From contig OW285187.1 of the NCBI GenBank assembly GCA_935421135.1, forward strand, positions 15,463,929 through 15,527,928: 64,000 nt of DNA, given 5' to 3'. Origin of the DNA: Bugulina stolonifera. Its lineage: Eukaryota > Bryozoa > Gymnolaemata > Cheilostomatida > Bugulidae. A program made the position numbers and the translations under genes. Below are positions 21,401 through 34,200 of the stretch, piece by piece (the first letter of the stretch is position 1; every line of letters starts with the position of its first letter). The notes beneath the pieces were generated by a model. That model was given only the letters and a program-made list of their open reading frames with translations, was not told the origin of the DNA and searched no databases.

Positions 21401-22291
21401 ACGTCCTGTCAGACCTTCTATAATAATATACCATTTGTTTTGAAAAATAATTACAACTGTGTATTTGACGCTAGCATAACATCTGTGATAACTGATAGCT
21501 GTGTAGACTAGGCAGCAGTAGAGCAGGTAGCAGTTATACCTGTGACTGTATATGATTGAGTATAAGAAGGAAACACTTGAAGAAGGAACTCAGTGGAAGG
21601 TTTGTAAGCTAGTGAACTAATACCATTATACATACGCTACAACGTCACATACGTACATGCACATGTTATAAATTGTAGGAGGGGTGGGACAGAGTAAAAT
21701 GGAAAGATAATTATAGATATCTCTGAGATTTGAGAAAAATATTATAAAGATTTCGCACTTGGTTGCTTATACGGGAGTAAAATGGAGAGTAAAATGGAGA
21801 GATAATTATAGATATCTCTGAGAGTTGAGAAAAATATTATAAAGATTTCGCACTTGGTTGCTTATACGGGAGCGGTGCAAGAGTGGTCTATCGTTCCTCC
21901 TTACTTTACAAGCACTGAGCAAGAATTGTGACTGACTAGCAATGCTGTTTATCAACTTATAGTTATTGTGACCACAGAGCCAACAAAAGTTCTTAGAAAT
22001 TAATTAATTCATACAAAAATTTGTAATATTGCTACAGAGGCAGGAGCTATCCTGACATTACAATATCAATTATGAAATTCAAAAATGTTAACTTTTTTAA
22101 ATTGGTGTTGAAGCCAACTAATCTTTACAAAGATTGTCGGTATAAGCTCCTCGTTTACTGAAACATAAATACTAAAATGTGCCAATTCATCCACCATATG
22201 CATTTCTTTAATGAAGCATTCTACATGTATGTCATTATTGCAGATGAAGCTACTTTCTCTCATAAAACTAGATGAAACCATATGATAGTTA
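18428..22291. other. spacer between transposon and adenylyl cyclase
   Basis: No supported gene. The part at 18600-19100 is less AT-rich and could be promoter sequence for EFTUD2, displaced by the transposon insertion. The rest is AT-rich with short palindromic TACATGTA runs. Confidence 0.5.
21692..21872. repeat. 95-bp tandem duplication upstream of adenylyl cyclase
   Basis: Copy 1 (21692-21786) and copy 2 (21787-21872) share GATTTCGCACTTGGTTGCTT and ATTATAGATATCTCTGAGA, with only a few differences. It lies 420-600 bp upstream of the adenylyl cyclase start codon and could duplicate a regulatory segment. Confidence 0.9.
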
Positions 22292-25200
22292 ATGCCTGTT
22301 CTGTGTGGCAATAACCAAATCTCCCCGGCCGACCAAGAATCGACCAGTACTTCTGAGAATACCCGCGTTTCTATTAGTAATGGACCGAGCCAGGAACGGT
22401 CTAGCTTTGTGTATCATGGACAGCTCATCACACTCTCAAATACAGGAAGCTCTGTTGATATCAATTGCGAACCACGCAAACAGTCATGGCAGGAAAAGGC
22501 AATGACCGCATTTTCAAAGGCAACATGTATGTTTCGATGTTTTGGATTAACATTTCAAGATGAAAACTTGGAAAAATTTTATAAAATATATTCCAACAAA
22601 CAGAAAGCATTAGACTTTGGTCCTCTGCTGGTGTTTAGTATATGTATATCGTTCGCACTGATACTCGTTACTGCCTTGGATTTCTCTCCAAACTGGAATA
22701 CGATAGCAGGCTTGGTCGTTGTGGTTGTATGTTTGTTAATAACAATCATAGTGAGCGTAGTTGCTAAGAAGGCTTTGGTGACGGGTTCGACTGTGATAGC
22801 ATTATCATACTTGATATGGTTCCTCATCCTGCTGCAGCTGGTAGCTAAGCTGCTACTAAGTAGTGCCGAACTGACGGCAAATGGCTACATTATCGGAGAT
22901 ACTACATCGTGGTTCTTGCTGCTTACCTACTTTACCTACGTAGCTCTACCTGCTAAAAGAGCAGTAAGTGGTGGGCTAGCTCTAGTTGTTACCCTACTAC
23001 ACAACTCTATCATAGTTACGCGGTGCTACCTCAGTTCAACATGTTTCATTATCAACCTTCTGAAAATAAGGGTAAGTACAGAGTATATCACGGCTAGCTA
23101 TTATGTATATTTCTAGGGTAAGTACAGAGTATATCACCGCTAGTTAATATGTATATTTCTAGGGTAAGTACAGAGTATATCACCGCTAGTTAATATGTAT
23201 ATTTTTAGGGTAAGTACAGAGTATATCACCGCTAGTTAACATGTGTATTTCTAGGGTAAGTACAGAGTATATATCACTGCTAGCTAATATGTATATTTCT
23301 AGGGTAAGTACAGAGTATATATCACCGCTAGCTAATATGTATATTTCTAGGGTAAGTACAGAGTATATATCACCGCTAGCTAATATGTATATTTCTAGGG
23401 TAAGTACAGAGTATATCACCGCTAGGTAATATGTATATTTCTAGGGTAAGTACAGAGTATATCACCGCTAGTTAATATGTATATTTCTAGGGTAAGTACA
23501 GAGTATATATCACCGCTAGCTAATATGTATATTTCTAGGGTAAGTACAGAGTATATCACTGCTAGTTAATATGTATATTTCTAGGATAAGTACAGAGTAT
23601 ATCACTGCTAGTTAATATGTATATTTCTAGGGTAAGTACAGAGTATATATCACCGCTAGCTAATATGTATATTTCTAGGGTAAGTACAGAGTATATCACC
23701 GCTAGTTAACATGTGTATTTCTAGGGTAAGTACAGAGTATATATCACTGCTAGTTAATATGTATATTTCTAGCAATGTGATGCTATGTATTGCACCGATG
23801 TAGGGTAGACCTTTTTCTCCTTAAACATTCAAAATGTTTTTGCAGCTTTAATTTGGTCGCAGTTATATTTGACCAATATTTTGTGCAGTAATGTTAATCC
23901 AAGACAATTTCCACCATTTGTTGGTAAAAAGACAAGGCTGTGATGGTGAACTGCAACCAAGTTCTACCCTCTTATTTAGCAGACTCTATATCCACATAGC
24001 CACGTGAAAGTAGAACCTGTCGGGAATATTACATGTAAATGTAATGTAGTTGCAAGGGTCTGCTGTAGTGCCTAGTGGCCATGAAGATGTACTTCGAATA
24101 ATCAATGGCAATATATCTAGCAGCTAAACAAATGGTCTACTAATTTCCGTAGGAATATAGTTGAGGTGCTTGTTTAAATCACTTCGGTTTGGTTACATGA
24201 AGTTCAATTTCTTCAAATGCAAAAGTCAAAGTCCGAATTATTTACTGGCTACTAAGCTGAGGGATTACAAGAACATGCGCATGAAACCACATTAAAATAT
24301 TATGAATGTGAAAAAAGATAGTCGGTTGTCAGTTACACGCACTAATATCATTGCACTTGGCAAACATATCGAGGAATTACGAAAAATGAAGCAGCCATAT
24401 CTACCTCCTCATGTAACACAAATTAAATTGAAAAGAAAAATGTAGCAAGACCAGTCAATGCCGTGCTCTGTATAGCTTGTACAGTAGGCCCTATGTATTG
24501 TACTATATAATGTACAGTACATCATGTACTAAGTCATGTTAGCCCATTATGTTGATTAAAAAGTGTCGGACCTGTGACAACCTAATTGACATGCATGCAG
24601 GAAATTACATGTGATATTGCTGCGTATTACTTCTAGGTTGCTGCCAATGCTATACTCTATATGGCTGTAAATATTCTTGGGTACACGACAGCATACCTAT
24701 CAGAGCGAAACCAGCGACGCTCATTTCTTGAAATCAAGGAATCCATCATTGCAAATGCTTTTATAGAGAAGCAGCTATTGAAACAGGTACAATATTTCTA
24801 ACATTCGCGTGCCATCAACTTTCTGCTTTGGTTGGAGTTATAGTCTCCAATTTCCATTTCTTCCATCTTTTACCTACCATGACATAGCCTCAGTCGTAAA
24901 ACCTAAGATGTATTTACAAATTATGATATGACAATTATTATTATCCTTGTTTATTTTCTGTTAGGTACAATGTTACATAATTTTATATAGCCTCTGGTCT
25001 TCCACTTTCACTTTTTTGTGACATAAAAAAGTGAAAGTGGAAGACCTGAGGCTATATAAAATTATGTAACATTGTACCTAACGAAAAGTAAACAAGGATA
25101 ATCCAATATATTAATGAATTAATTAAATTAAATTCGTACCATTTCTCTTATAGGAAGATTTACTAATGTCGGTACTTCCTCGCCACATTGCCAGTAATCT

Positions 25201-28200
25201 AATGCAAGATGTGTTTGATGACACTAAAGAACAGAGATTCAGGAAAATGTATATGACAAGACATGAAAATGTTAGGTAATAATTGACATGGCATAGGCCT
25301 ATTATGTGTCAGTGATATATATACATGTATTATCATGCTACTTTGTAATTTATGTACTTAATGGACAGTGCTCCTGTATTGTTTATTATACATGTAAAAT
25401 TAGTTATGTAATGTTATGTGATGCTGTTTGTTATAGTTTCTGATATATATTTCTGGATAAATTTTCCGTTCAGAAAACAGAAAATAATGTTCTTGAAGTA
25501 ACATTGCAAATTCGAAATTTCAGAAATATTCATAAATTAAAATTATTTTAGCAATGTGCCCTTTAGTTTTTAGCAAGTTGATGCAAAATGCTGTGTAGTT
25601 TTGCCATTGTTGGGTTGATAGAATAGGCCTACATACTGTTAGCTGCACTTAGATGGTAATATATAACACTATGTACAGGGCACTCTGTATCTTATATCTT
25701 GTAGCATACTGTTTGCCGATATTGTTGGTTTTACAACTCTATCATCAATAAAGTCGGCCAGAGAAGTGTGTTCACTCCTCAACCAGTTATTCACAACATT
25801 TGATGATTTAGCAGAGGTATGTTATAAGCTATTATGAAACATGACGTATGTAGTGTACATGTATAGGCGTCTTTGAGATAGCAGGTCAATAGGGTAGCAA
25901 AAAATAAAAAAACCTTTATTTTACGTGGGGGGTCGGAAAAATTAATTTACATGTTTAGCGAAGACATATCATATGAGGCATCAGTATAAAGTACATCACG
26001 AAAGTGTACTTATACAGTCTAAACAATTCTATATAATGATACATGTAGTTAGCTTCACACAGTGTACATGTACAAATGTTTTTATATGTGTAGACAAGGT
26101 ATAACCTACACCTGTATAATGTATATCATATTTACCTGTATGTATAATTGCAGATGTAGCATATTATATTATTATAATTATCTTATCAGTGCTACTGTCA
26201 TAGACATGCAGCATCTATAACTAGGTCTATATACATGTACATGCGAATTTCCTGTACAATGTACGTAGTTATTAATATATGTACGGTAGGTAAACTGTAA
26301 ATGTATTGTGTAGCAGGTACTACGGTACGTGTGCTATATGTTACTGTACACTGTACAAGTAATTATGTGTACAACTATTATATGGCATATTTCAGGAAAT
26401 AAAAGTACATGTACATGTATTTTAGATACAAGATATATTTATATACTTTCACGTCATATTCATTCGAGGAATGCTGTGTTTTAGTAGCCTAATGCTGCGT
26501 GAGACTATTTCGTAACCAAAAACTAATACTTGACAAATGGTTTTAAATTTTTACACAATATGCATTATTTTATAACATAAATATAATATAACATAATATT
26601 GTATTGGTTAAAATATCTATTTATATTGGTACATTTACTATCCCACCTAATTCTCAATATATGTATATATATTTAGTAGCTTATATGGACATGTATTTTA
26701 TACGCTCATTTGATCTGACCTGTTGCTTTTACATGCAATATATTTATACATATCCGAGTATGATTGTCGACGAAGGTGTGGATTTTCAAGGTTCACGACT
26801 TCCTGGGTAATACTGGTAAAACAATATGAATTTAATTAAACATTCATATGCTGCCAGCCATGGGAATTGTTTCCAGCAATAACTGCATAAACAACTGATC
26901 CATAATAATTGTGCATAGTGGCATGTGTTATATCTATATCCAATATCTCTACTAGAAATACCATCAACTGAGGATTAAAATTCTAGGGGACTGTTACTAC
27001 TGCATTAGTGGAGCCCCGGAGCCTCGATCTGATCATGCCGTTCTCTGTGTCCACATGGGTCTGGAGATATGTGAGGCTATCAAGTAATCTTACTAACATA
27101 CATGTATAATAATAATATATTATACAAGTATATAATAAATAATCTATTTAGTACAGTATGTTGTCATTTATAAGTGTTCCGAATAGTGAACTATCAGATT
27201 AGACATTTTATGATTTATCGTTATCACTGTTAAAACATACAAAGAGATAATGAAATTCGCAATGCGTTGGTCTAAAAAATTTGAACGAAATTTTATTACA
27301 ACTGGCATTTCCGATATTTATCTGAATTTAACAGCACATGCATGTACATGATGCTTGGCATTTTACTGTATTAAAATGAATGTATAAAACTACCATTATT
27401 ATATACATGTACATGTAGAAATATTTAACAATACAAAGGCTTGCAGATTCTGATCTAGTGTACTTATAGAATTCATCTCTATGGAAGTTTTTCCCAACTA
27501 ATTTTAAAAGTCATAAAATTCAACTAAAGTCAAATATTCTATCAGCATGATGTTTCTGTTCCATAGGACAATACGACAGTCAATGGGAAACTGTAACGTT
27601 GATATGAGGGTTGGTATCCATTCCGGGAAAGTGTTAGGAGGTGTGATTGGACAAAAACAGTGGCAGTATGATGTCATGAGTAAAGAGGTTAATGTAGCCA
27701 ATCAGATGGAGACTTATGGTACAGCTGGTCGCGTGCATATCTCTCAAACTGTAACCTTGTTTCTCAATGGTCAATTTGAACTGGAGGAGCAGCCACCTTT
27801 ACCACCCCTCATATCTGAAGGCAACAATATGAAAACATATATAGTGACCTCTGTCATAAGCAAGGCTAGTTATCATGTTCGCATCTTAACCTACAAATAG
27901 CTACTAGTAACAGCTGATATCTAACATTGTTATAGTTTGAGTCGCCGGTAATCTCTCAACGACATACTAGTGCCGTTTGAAGGGCATCAGAAAAATGTGT
28001 CACACAAAGTCAACTCTTGTTGACCTCTTCAAAACTGACTGATCTGTATTTATTGCACATGCAAGTACTGATATATTAATGGCTACGGCCCCTTCATACA
28101 CGGCCTGTGGAGTATTAGCTACAAACAATTAATAGGAAGTCAGAAATACTAAACATAACGTTATACATAATTATATATGACATGTACATGTAGGTATATA

Positions 28201-31200
28201 CTTGGATGTGGAGTATGTCTGCAACGTACATGTATATTTTGTGTGGGAATTAATTAATTTTAATTCTACCTAGAGAATTGTTTTATTGATAATTTTAGTA
28301 TTAATGTAATGAGTATTTTAAGTGATGGTTTTATGTTCTGTTGTAGTTTCCTGCGGGCACACTTGACGAGAATATAAACTCCGTCAATATGTGTGACGAT
28401 TATGACACTGCCAGAGAGGTAGGCCTGACCAACAATAACATTACGTGTAATGTGACAGTATTCCCCTAGGCCTGTGTGCGTATAAATGGGAATATTATTG
28501 CACTAAGAATAATTTCTTCATATATACAGTATATATTATTTACTACTTCTACTGGTCATATAGGGCCATGGGAGTTTATAAATAGAACATTTGATCGGAG
28601 TCAATAATATTTTAGATCACTATTTTTTAAAGTGATGCTGTTGCAAATATTAGATAGTTTGAATAATTAGTGGTAATACATTTTATAGAAGCCAACCAAC
28701 AAAACCAGTGATCAGGGATCGGATCAAAGTGTCAATACAAGATTGAATAGAGAAATGCTTGAAATGGATGTGACTGATGGGTGAGGAATATAAAGTTCAA
28801 TAACACTTTAACATGATGTATCATTAATCTTTGGACGCTTTTAAACCAACATTGTTTCATGGATATTTTTGGTCCTGAAAAGAAGCCTATCGTTTTTAAG
28901 TAGCTCAAATTATACATTTTTGGAATCCTCATTAGCTGCTGATTCTGTATTTTATAAAATCAATGAGGTTTCATGTATCTGAAAGTTTTTTTGCAAAAAT
29001 TTATTCAGTGAACTCTAAGAGGTCACGACTCTTTGAAGCACTGTGGGAAGACACTATACCCATTTACTTTTTTTTTTGCTCATTATGTGCTGTGAACAGA
29101 CTCTTTGAAGATTTGGTGGCCCTGAAAGCTAAATATAATGTCGCTACAATAATCTGTTAGCACACCCCTAGTTCGGTTTACCATTGGTGGCATGTTTACG
29201 GGTGGTATAAGACTTCTAGGTTTTATCAAACAATAATGATTTTATGAAAAATGGTTTCATTGACTAATGAGGATTCAGCCAATATATAGTTTAATACACT
29301 TTGTAACGGTAGATAGCCCTACAGACCTCCCAAACGTAAAAATCTTCTAGGCGTCCAAAGATTAATGAACATCACTGTAATTGTATATGCTACTGTTACA
29401 TGAAAAGGTTTTGATATCTCTCTCAGCTAAACACAGATTCCCACATGCTTCCAAGCAGCGTTTGAAGTAGAACAAATGAGTTGGGTACACGGTGCATGCA
29501 ATGTTACAGATTAGTATTGTATAGCTATCTACTTAATCTTATAGTAGTTAACAAATTAGTGAACCACTAAAGTGAAAAAAGTTGTGCTGGCCGTGTACCT
29601 ACTAAAATTGAGGTGGGTACACACTGTATACTCCCGTATAACCACACTTCGAACACTGCTTCCAAGTGTAGCAGTAACATCACTCCGAATACCAAAGAAT
29701 TAACTGGGACTTTGCCATTCAACCTGCTGTGCTTTCACAAGGAAAATAATTTATATTTCAATATAGTGGAACTTTGGGAAAATCGAGTACAATAACCTTA
29801 TGGTTTGAGGATACGCAGCTAGAAACTGCCTACAGACAAAAGGAAATTTTGAGATGTGGCATCAGTATGTTTGCTATCGACTTGGTGCTCGTTATCAACC
29901 TATGTGTAAATTGTCTTCTTCACCCAAGGTGAGTACTAGTAACATAATATGATAGAGTTATACTCGGCCTACACCAGGATCAGGGACAGGGAAGTACTGC
30001 CTCCTCCAGTTAGAAAATATAGTGGCTAAAACACTGTCTTTTGAGGGTTTGTATTTTGTTACTCCTCTATTTCTCACACCGTAATTCCTATGAAACTTAG
30101 TGGTTCCTCGCCAAAATTTATGACTCTGTACACATGTAATATATTTAGGACAAGTAATTTTGAGCGCAGTTTGGATAAACTCAATGATAATGATAGGAAA
30201 AAGAGAGTATAACCAAAAACCATTTTATATACGAGTAGTTGGAAGGTATTGCATGCTGCTCATTTGTAGTGAGGTTTGTTTATATAATTGTTATGTTTTC
30301 ACATTATTCTTCAACTTCTGAATTTAAGGCTGCACAATATATGTAATATAATATTATTGCAGAATATTGTTCATAGTCCTGACATATTTGTAGGTCATGG
30401 GTTACCATAGTATGCTTTGTGTCAGCAGCTGTTCTAATCTTACCACTTAGAATATTGTCTCTTGGTTCTCATCTGCCTGATAAGCTAGCCTGTGCTCCGT
30501 CCTCTGGATCATGCATGTGTCGGGTGGATAAATACCGGCATATTCTCACAGCCATAACAACCGTTTTAGCTTACACAGCCCATGTTGCTGGTTTTGTAAG
30601 TACAACATACTACTAGCTTACTTTATATTCATTACTCAGCATGTAAATATCCAATTCCAGCCCGTCAGTTTTTGTGTTTTCATAGATTATTTTAGAGACA
30701 ACCTGATTTATTGATCTCTGCTTATCTTTCAATAAACTACATTGTTTAGCACTAACAAGTTACAATTTTCAAATTAGGTGCAGAAGTAGAGAAATATCAG
30801 ATAGACTTTGTTATTCGCTGCAACTGAAGCAGAGGCATTTGTCTCCTCTATTAATTTTTGAGATCCCAGGCTTCAGACTAAATGGTGCAAAAAACTAAGA
30901 TTCAAAACTAAACAAAAGTTCATAGCGGAGTTTGCGGGTGATTGAGTGACTGTTTTTGTTTGAATACCATGGTCATCAATTGGTTGGTTGTAGTACTTCA
31001 CATGCCACAGATCTGACAGTAGTATGAGCTGCTCCTGCTCTACCAACGACAGCTGGTCAGTCACCAAAGAATCTTTCGGATGTGAAGGTCAACTAGTAGT
31101 GGTCACAGACTCTGTGGACTCTGTAGAGTTCTTTATTATTGGTATTACACTGATACTTGTTGCCACTCACCTGCTAAACCATATTGGCTTCATAATAAGA

Positions 31201-34200
31201 GCTACCTTTATGGTACTACTAGCTGTAACATGTTCGCTCATTATTGTCTTCAAGTATGGAGTCGTCCCACCACATACTTTAAGGTATGGAATAACGTTTG
31301 ATCAATGCAAAATTTTACAATGGAATAAAAATTTCAACTTCAATTATTTATAAGCATACTCATAGACAACAACTGGGTAACGTCTACAGCAAACTTAAAA
31401 GTGTTCAACTCATATCACTGACTACGGTTGCTATATTTCAGTCTGGAGCAAGGAAAAGTGTTTGCCATAGAGATGAGCACAACGGCAGCATGTACAGTTA
31501 TTGGTGTTGCAGTAATATTATCTTCCCTGAGCTATCAGGTAAAGCACAGCATGTAGCAGTTCAGTTAGTGTTACATGCTAGTAGACTGACAACTTGATTT
31601 GCACTATAAAAAAACCCCACAATTTTATATCCTTATTGTGGAGTTGCTCTCAATTAAAATTCAGAGGATGGTAAAATCTTCATGACACCATGACCAATTT
31701 TTCTTCATGGACCAAAGCATCGACCTGCATGCCCCCAATTGTGCAATATCTGCGCTTAAAACTATAGAGGCTACGCGCAAGACTGCAATGCAATAGTTTT
31801 TCGTTTTATTGCAGCGTGAGAAAACCTTTAGGAGACTGTTTCTTTCCCGCATGGAGACAAATACACAGAGAGAGAAGATAGGCAGTATTAGAGAAGTAAA
31901 CCAAAAACTTGTAGACAACATACTACCTCCTTATATAGCCTCCCAGTTTCTTAACATGCATGACGGCAAGGTTTGTGATTTGTAGACGACATACTACCTC
32001 CTTATATAGCCTCTCAATTCCTTAACATGCACGACGGCAAGGTTTGTGATGGCTTAGCATACTGCTGGAGGAATTATGACTATTCTAATAGAAGGGTTAT
32101 TTATTTCCATTTGACATGTACATTACAAATAGGCATGCTATACACACAGTACTGTCATGTATTATGCTAGGACCTAGGTTTATCAAGTACTGTATAATTT
32201 CCAGTGTATTTTTCAAGCAATACTGTTTAGCAGGAGGTTTAGATATACATTATTAATTTTAGTTTACCAAATAATGATTAAGTGATTGCAACTGTAATTA
32301 AAAAATTGTTGCTCTTTATATGAAATGTAAAATATATGACTTTGCAATGTGATAATAATCATTGAGAAAACAGATTTATTGCATATTCATAACATTGAAT
32401 TGACAATACTTTGTAGGAGCTGTATAGTGAGAGTTATGACGATGTTGCAGTCATGTTCATTGCCATCCCACAGTTTGAATCGTTCTACTCAGAAGAGCAC
32501 TATAACAATGATGGGCTGGAGTGCATCCGATTCCTCAACGAAATCATATCAGACTTTGATGAGGTAAATGTTGCTACAGTAAACATTATACAATGTAGGT
32601 GTGTACATGTACACACCTATGTTGTACGTATAGTATGGTATAGTATGCACATACATGTATAGTATAAGTAGAGCACATTTACAATGCATTAACATACATT
32701 GTAATTTATTATAATGATATGACATATAAATTGTACGGGTATGTCATGTTATTTATAGGAATTTTTATTGTGCATTTTCTTCAAAGTTTGAATGTACATG
32801 TATTGGTCTGTAGAGAAATAATACAAAGATACAAAACTGGACTTCAGTTTTCTGGAAATAAACTGTAAAATAGATACTATAAAATAGATAAATGCACCTC
32901 TCTAATAGTGCTAAACCACTCCAAGGACCGGTTGCAATTCATGAGATGTACATTTCATCTGTTTATACCACTGTGCTGAAGACTTGAACATGGGTGTAGA
33001 ATATCTGAGTGATAGAAGTAATTCACGAGACTTTATACACCTCCATTAGTTTTATTAGTTTATATAATTATTTGGTGTACAATTTTTACTACTAGGTTTT
33101 GAATCAGGATCGCTTCAAAAATGTGGCTAAAATCAAGACGATTGGTTCAACTTACATGGTAGCTGTGGGTATGGAAGACGATAAGGCAATGTTTCCGACT
33201 TCACATGTGACAAGAAAGTCGCACATGGAGGTGAGCTGTTCCTAACTAGTCAGTTTATTAACATATTGTTAGATCAACCGTTCCAAGCTGTTATGGGAGT
33301 CTAAACAGTATACGAGTACATTAATTTAGACTGTTGGGTTTAAATCAATTTGAAAATTGTTATTGTTATTTGTTATTTGAACCTTTTTGTCTTGGATGTA
33401 CGTGTATCTACTTGTATGTACGTGTATCTACTTGTATGTACGTGTATATACTTGTATGTACGTGTATCTACTTGTATGTACGTGTATCTACTTGTATGTA
33501 CGTGTATCTACATGTACTTGTACATGTATTTCAATCTCTCAATTTGTTGAATGACGTCAACAGATTGGGAGAGGATAACTTCCTATCACAGTCAGCAGTA
33601 AAATAGGACCACCCATGTAATGTAATACTATGAATGATATTGTATACAATGTAATATGTATACACGTATGAACATAGAATATACTCTATATCATGTAACT
33701 AAAATGTCAATATTATGTAAAAATAATAATACATGTACATGTATATGACATGTAAGGCCAGTGACCGCCTAGCAGGAGTTTGGCATGATAAAGTTATAAT
33801 GTGTAATAATAAATAATATCAATAGTTTTACTAAGTGCAACTACATAATATATGGTTCATTTCCTACATCAGCCAAATCATATGGAGAGAAGCAAGCTAG
33901 GCTCAAGGAAAATATACATGAATGGTAATCAATTTGACACTAGTTTAGTTGGTGACTTGTCATTCTACATTAGGTTTATATTATTGTAGGCTAGGTTAAT
34001 ATAAATACAGTGGATTTCTTTTCTACTCTATATCATTGCAGGCTGATATACATGTAGATACAGTGGACTCCTTATCTATTTTATATCATTGTAGGTTGAT
34101 ATAAACACAGTGGACTCCTTTTCATTAGACTTTGACTCCGGTTATGAAAGTACCAGGAGTATGACTGTCATCCAGAGACACCTAGTTACGATGGTAGAGC

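Noticed and set aside
23186..23429. Repetitive frames on both strands ([19 protein letters not shown])
   Set aside because: Translation of the intron 1 donor minisatellite. No start context and no splice join in phase.
26592..26623. Possible exon reading VKISIYIG before GDCYYC
   Set aside because: No AG acceptor lies upstream of the open frame, and the extended exon at 26956-27083 already supplies this segment.
26756..26808. Candidate adenylyl cyclase exon reading YDCRRR
   Set aside because: It seemed to fit the segment before GDCYYC, but its phase does not join the next exon. Extending the next exon upstream to the acceptor at 26955 gives [16 protein letters not shown], which fits the family and the phase.
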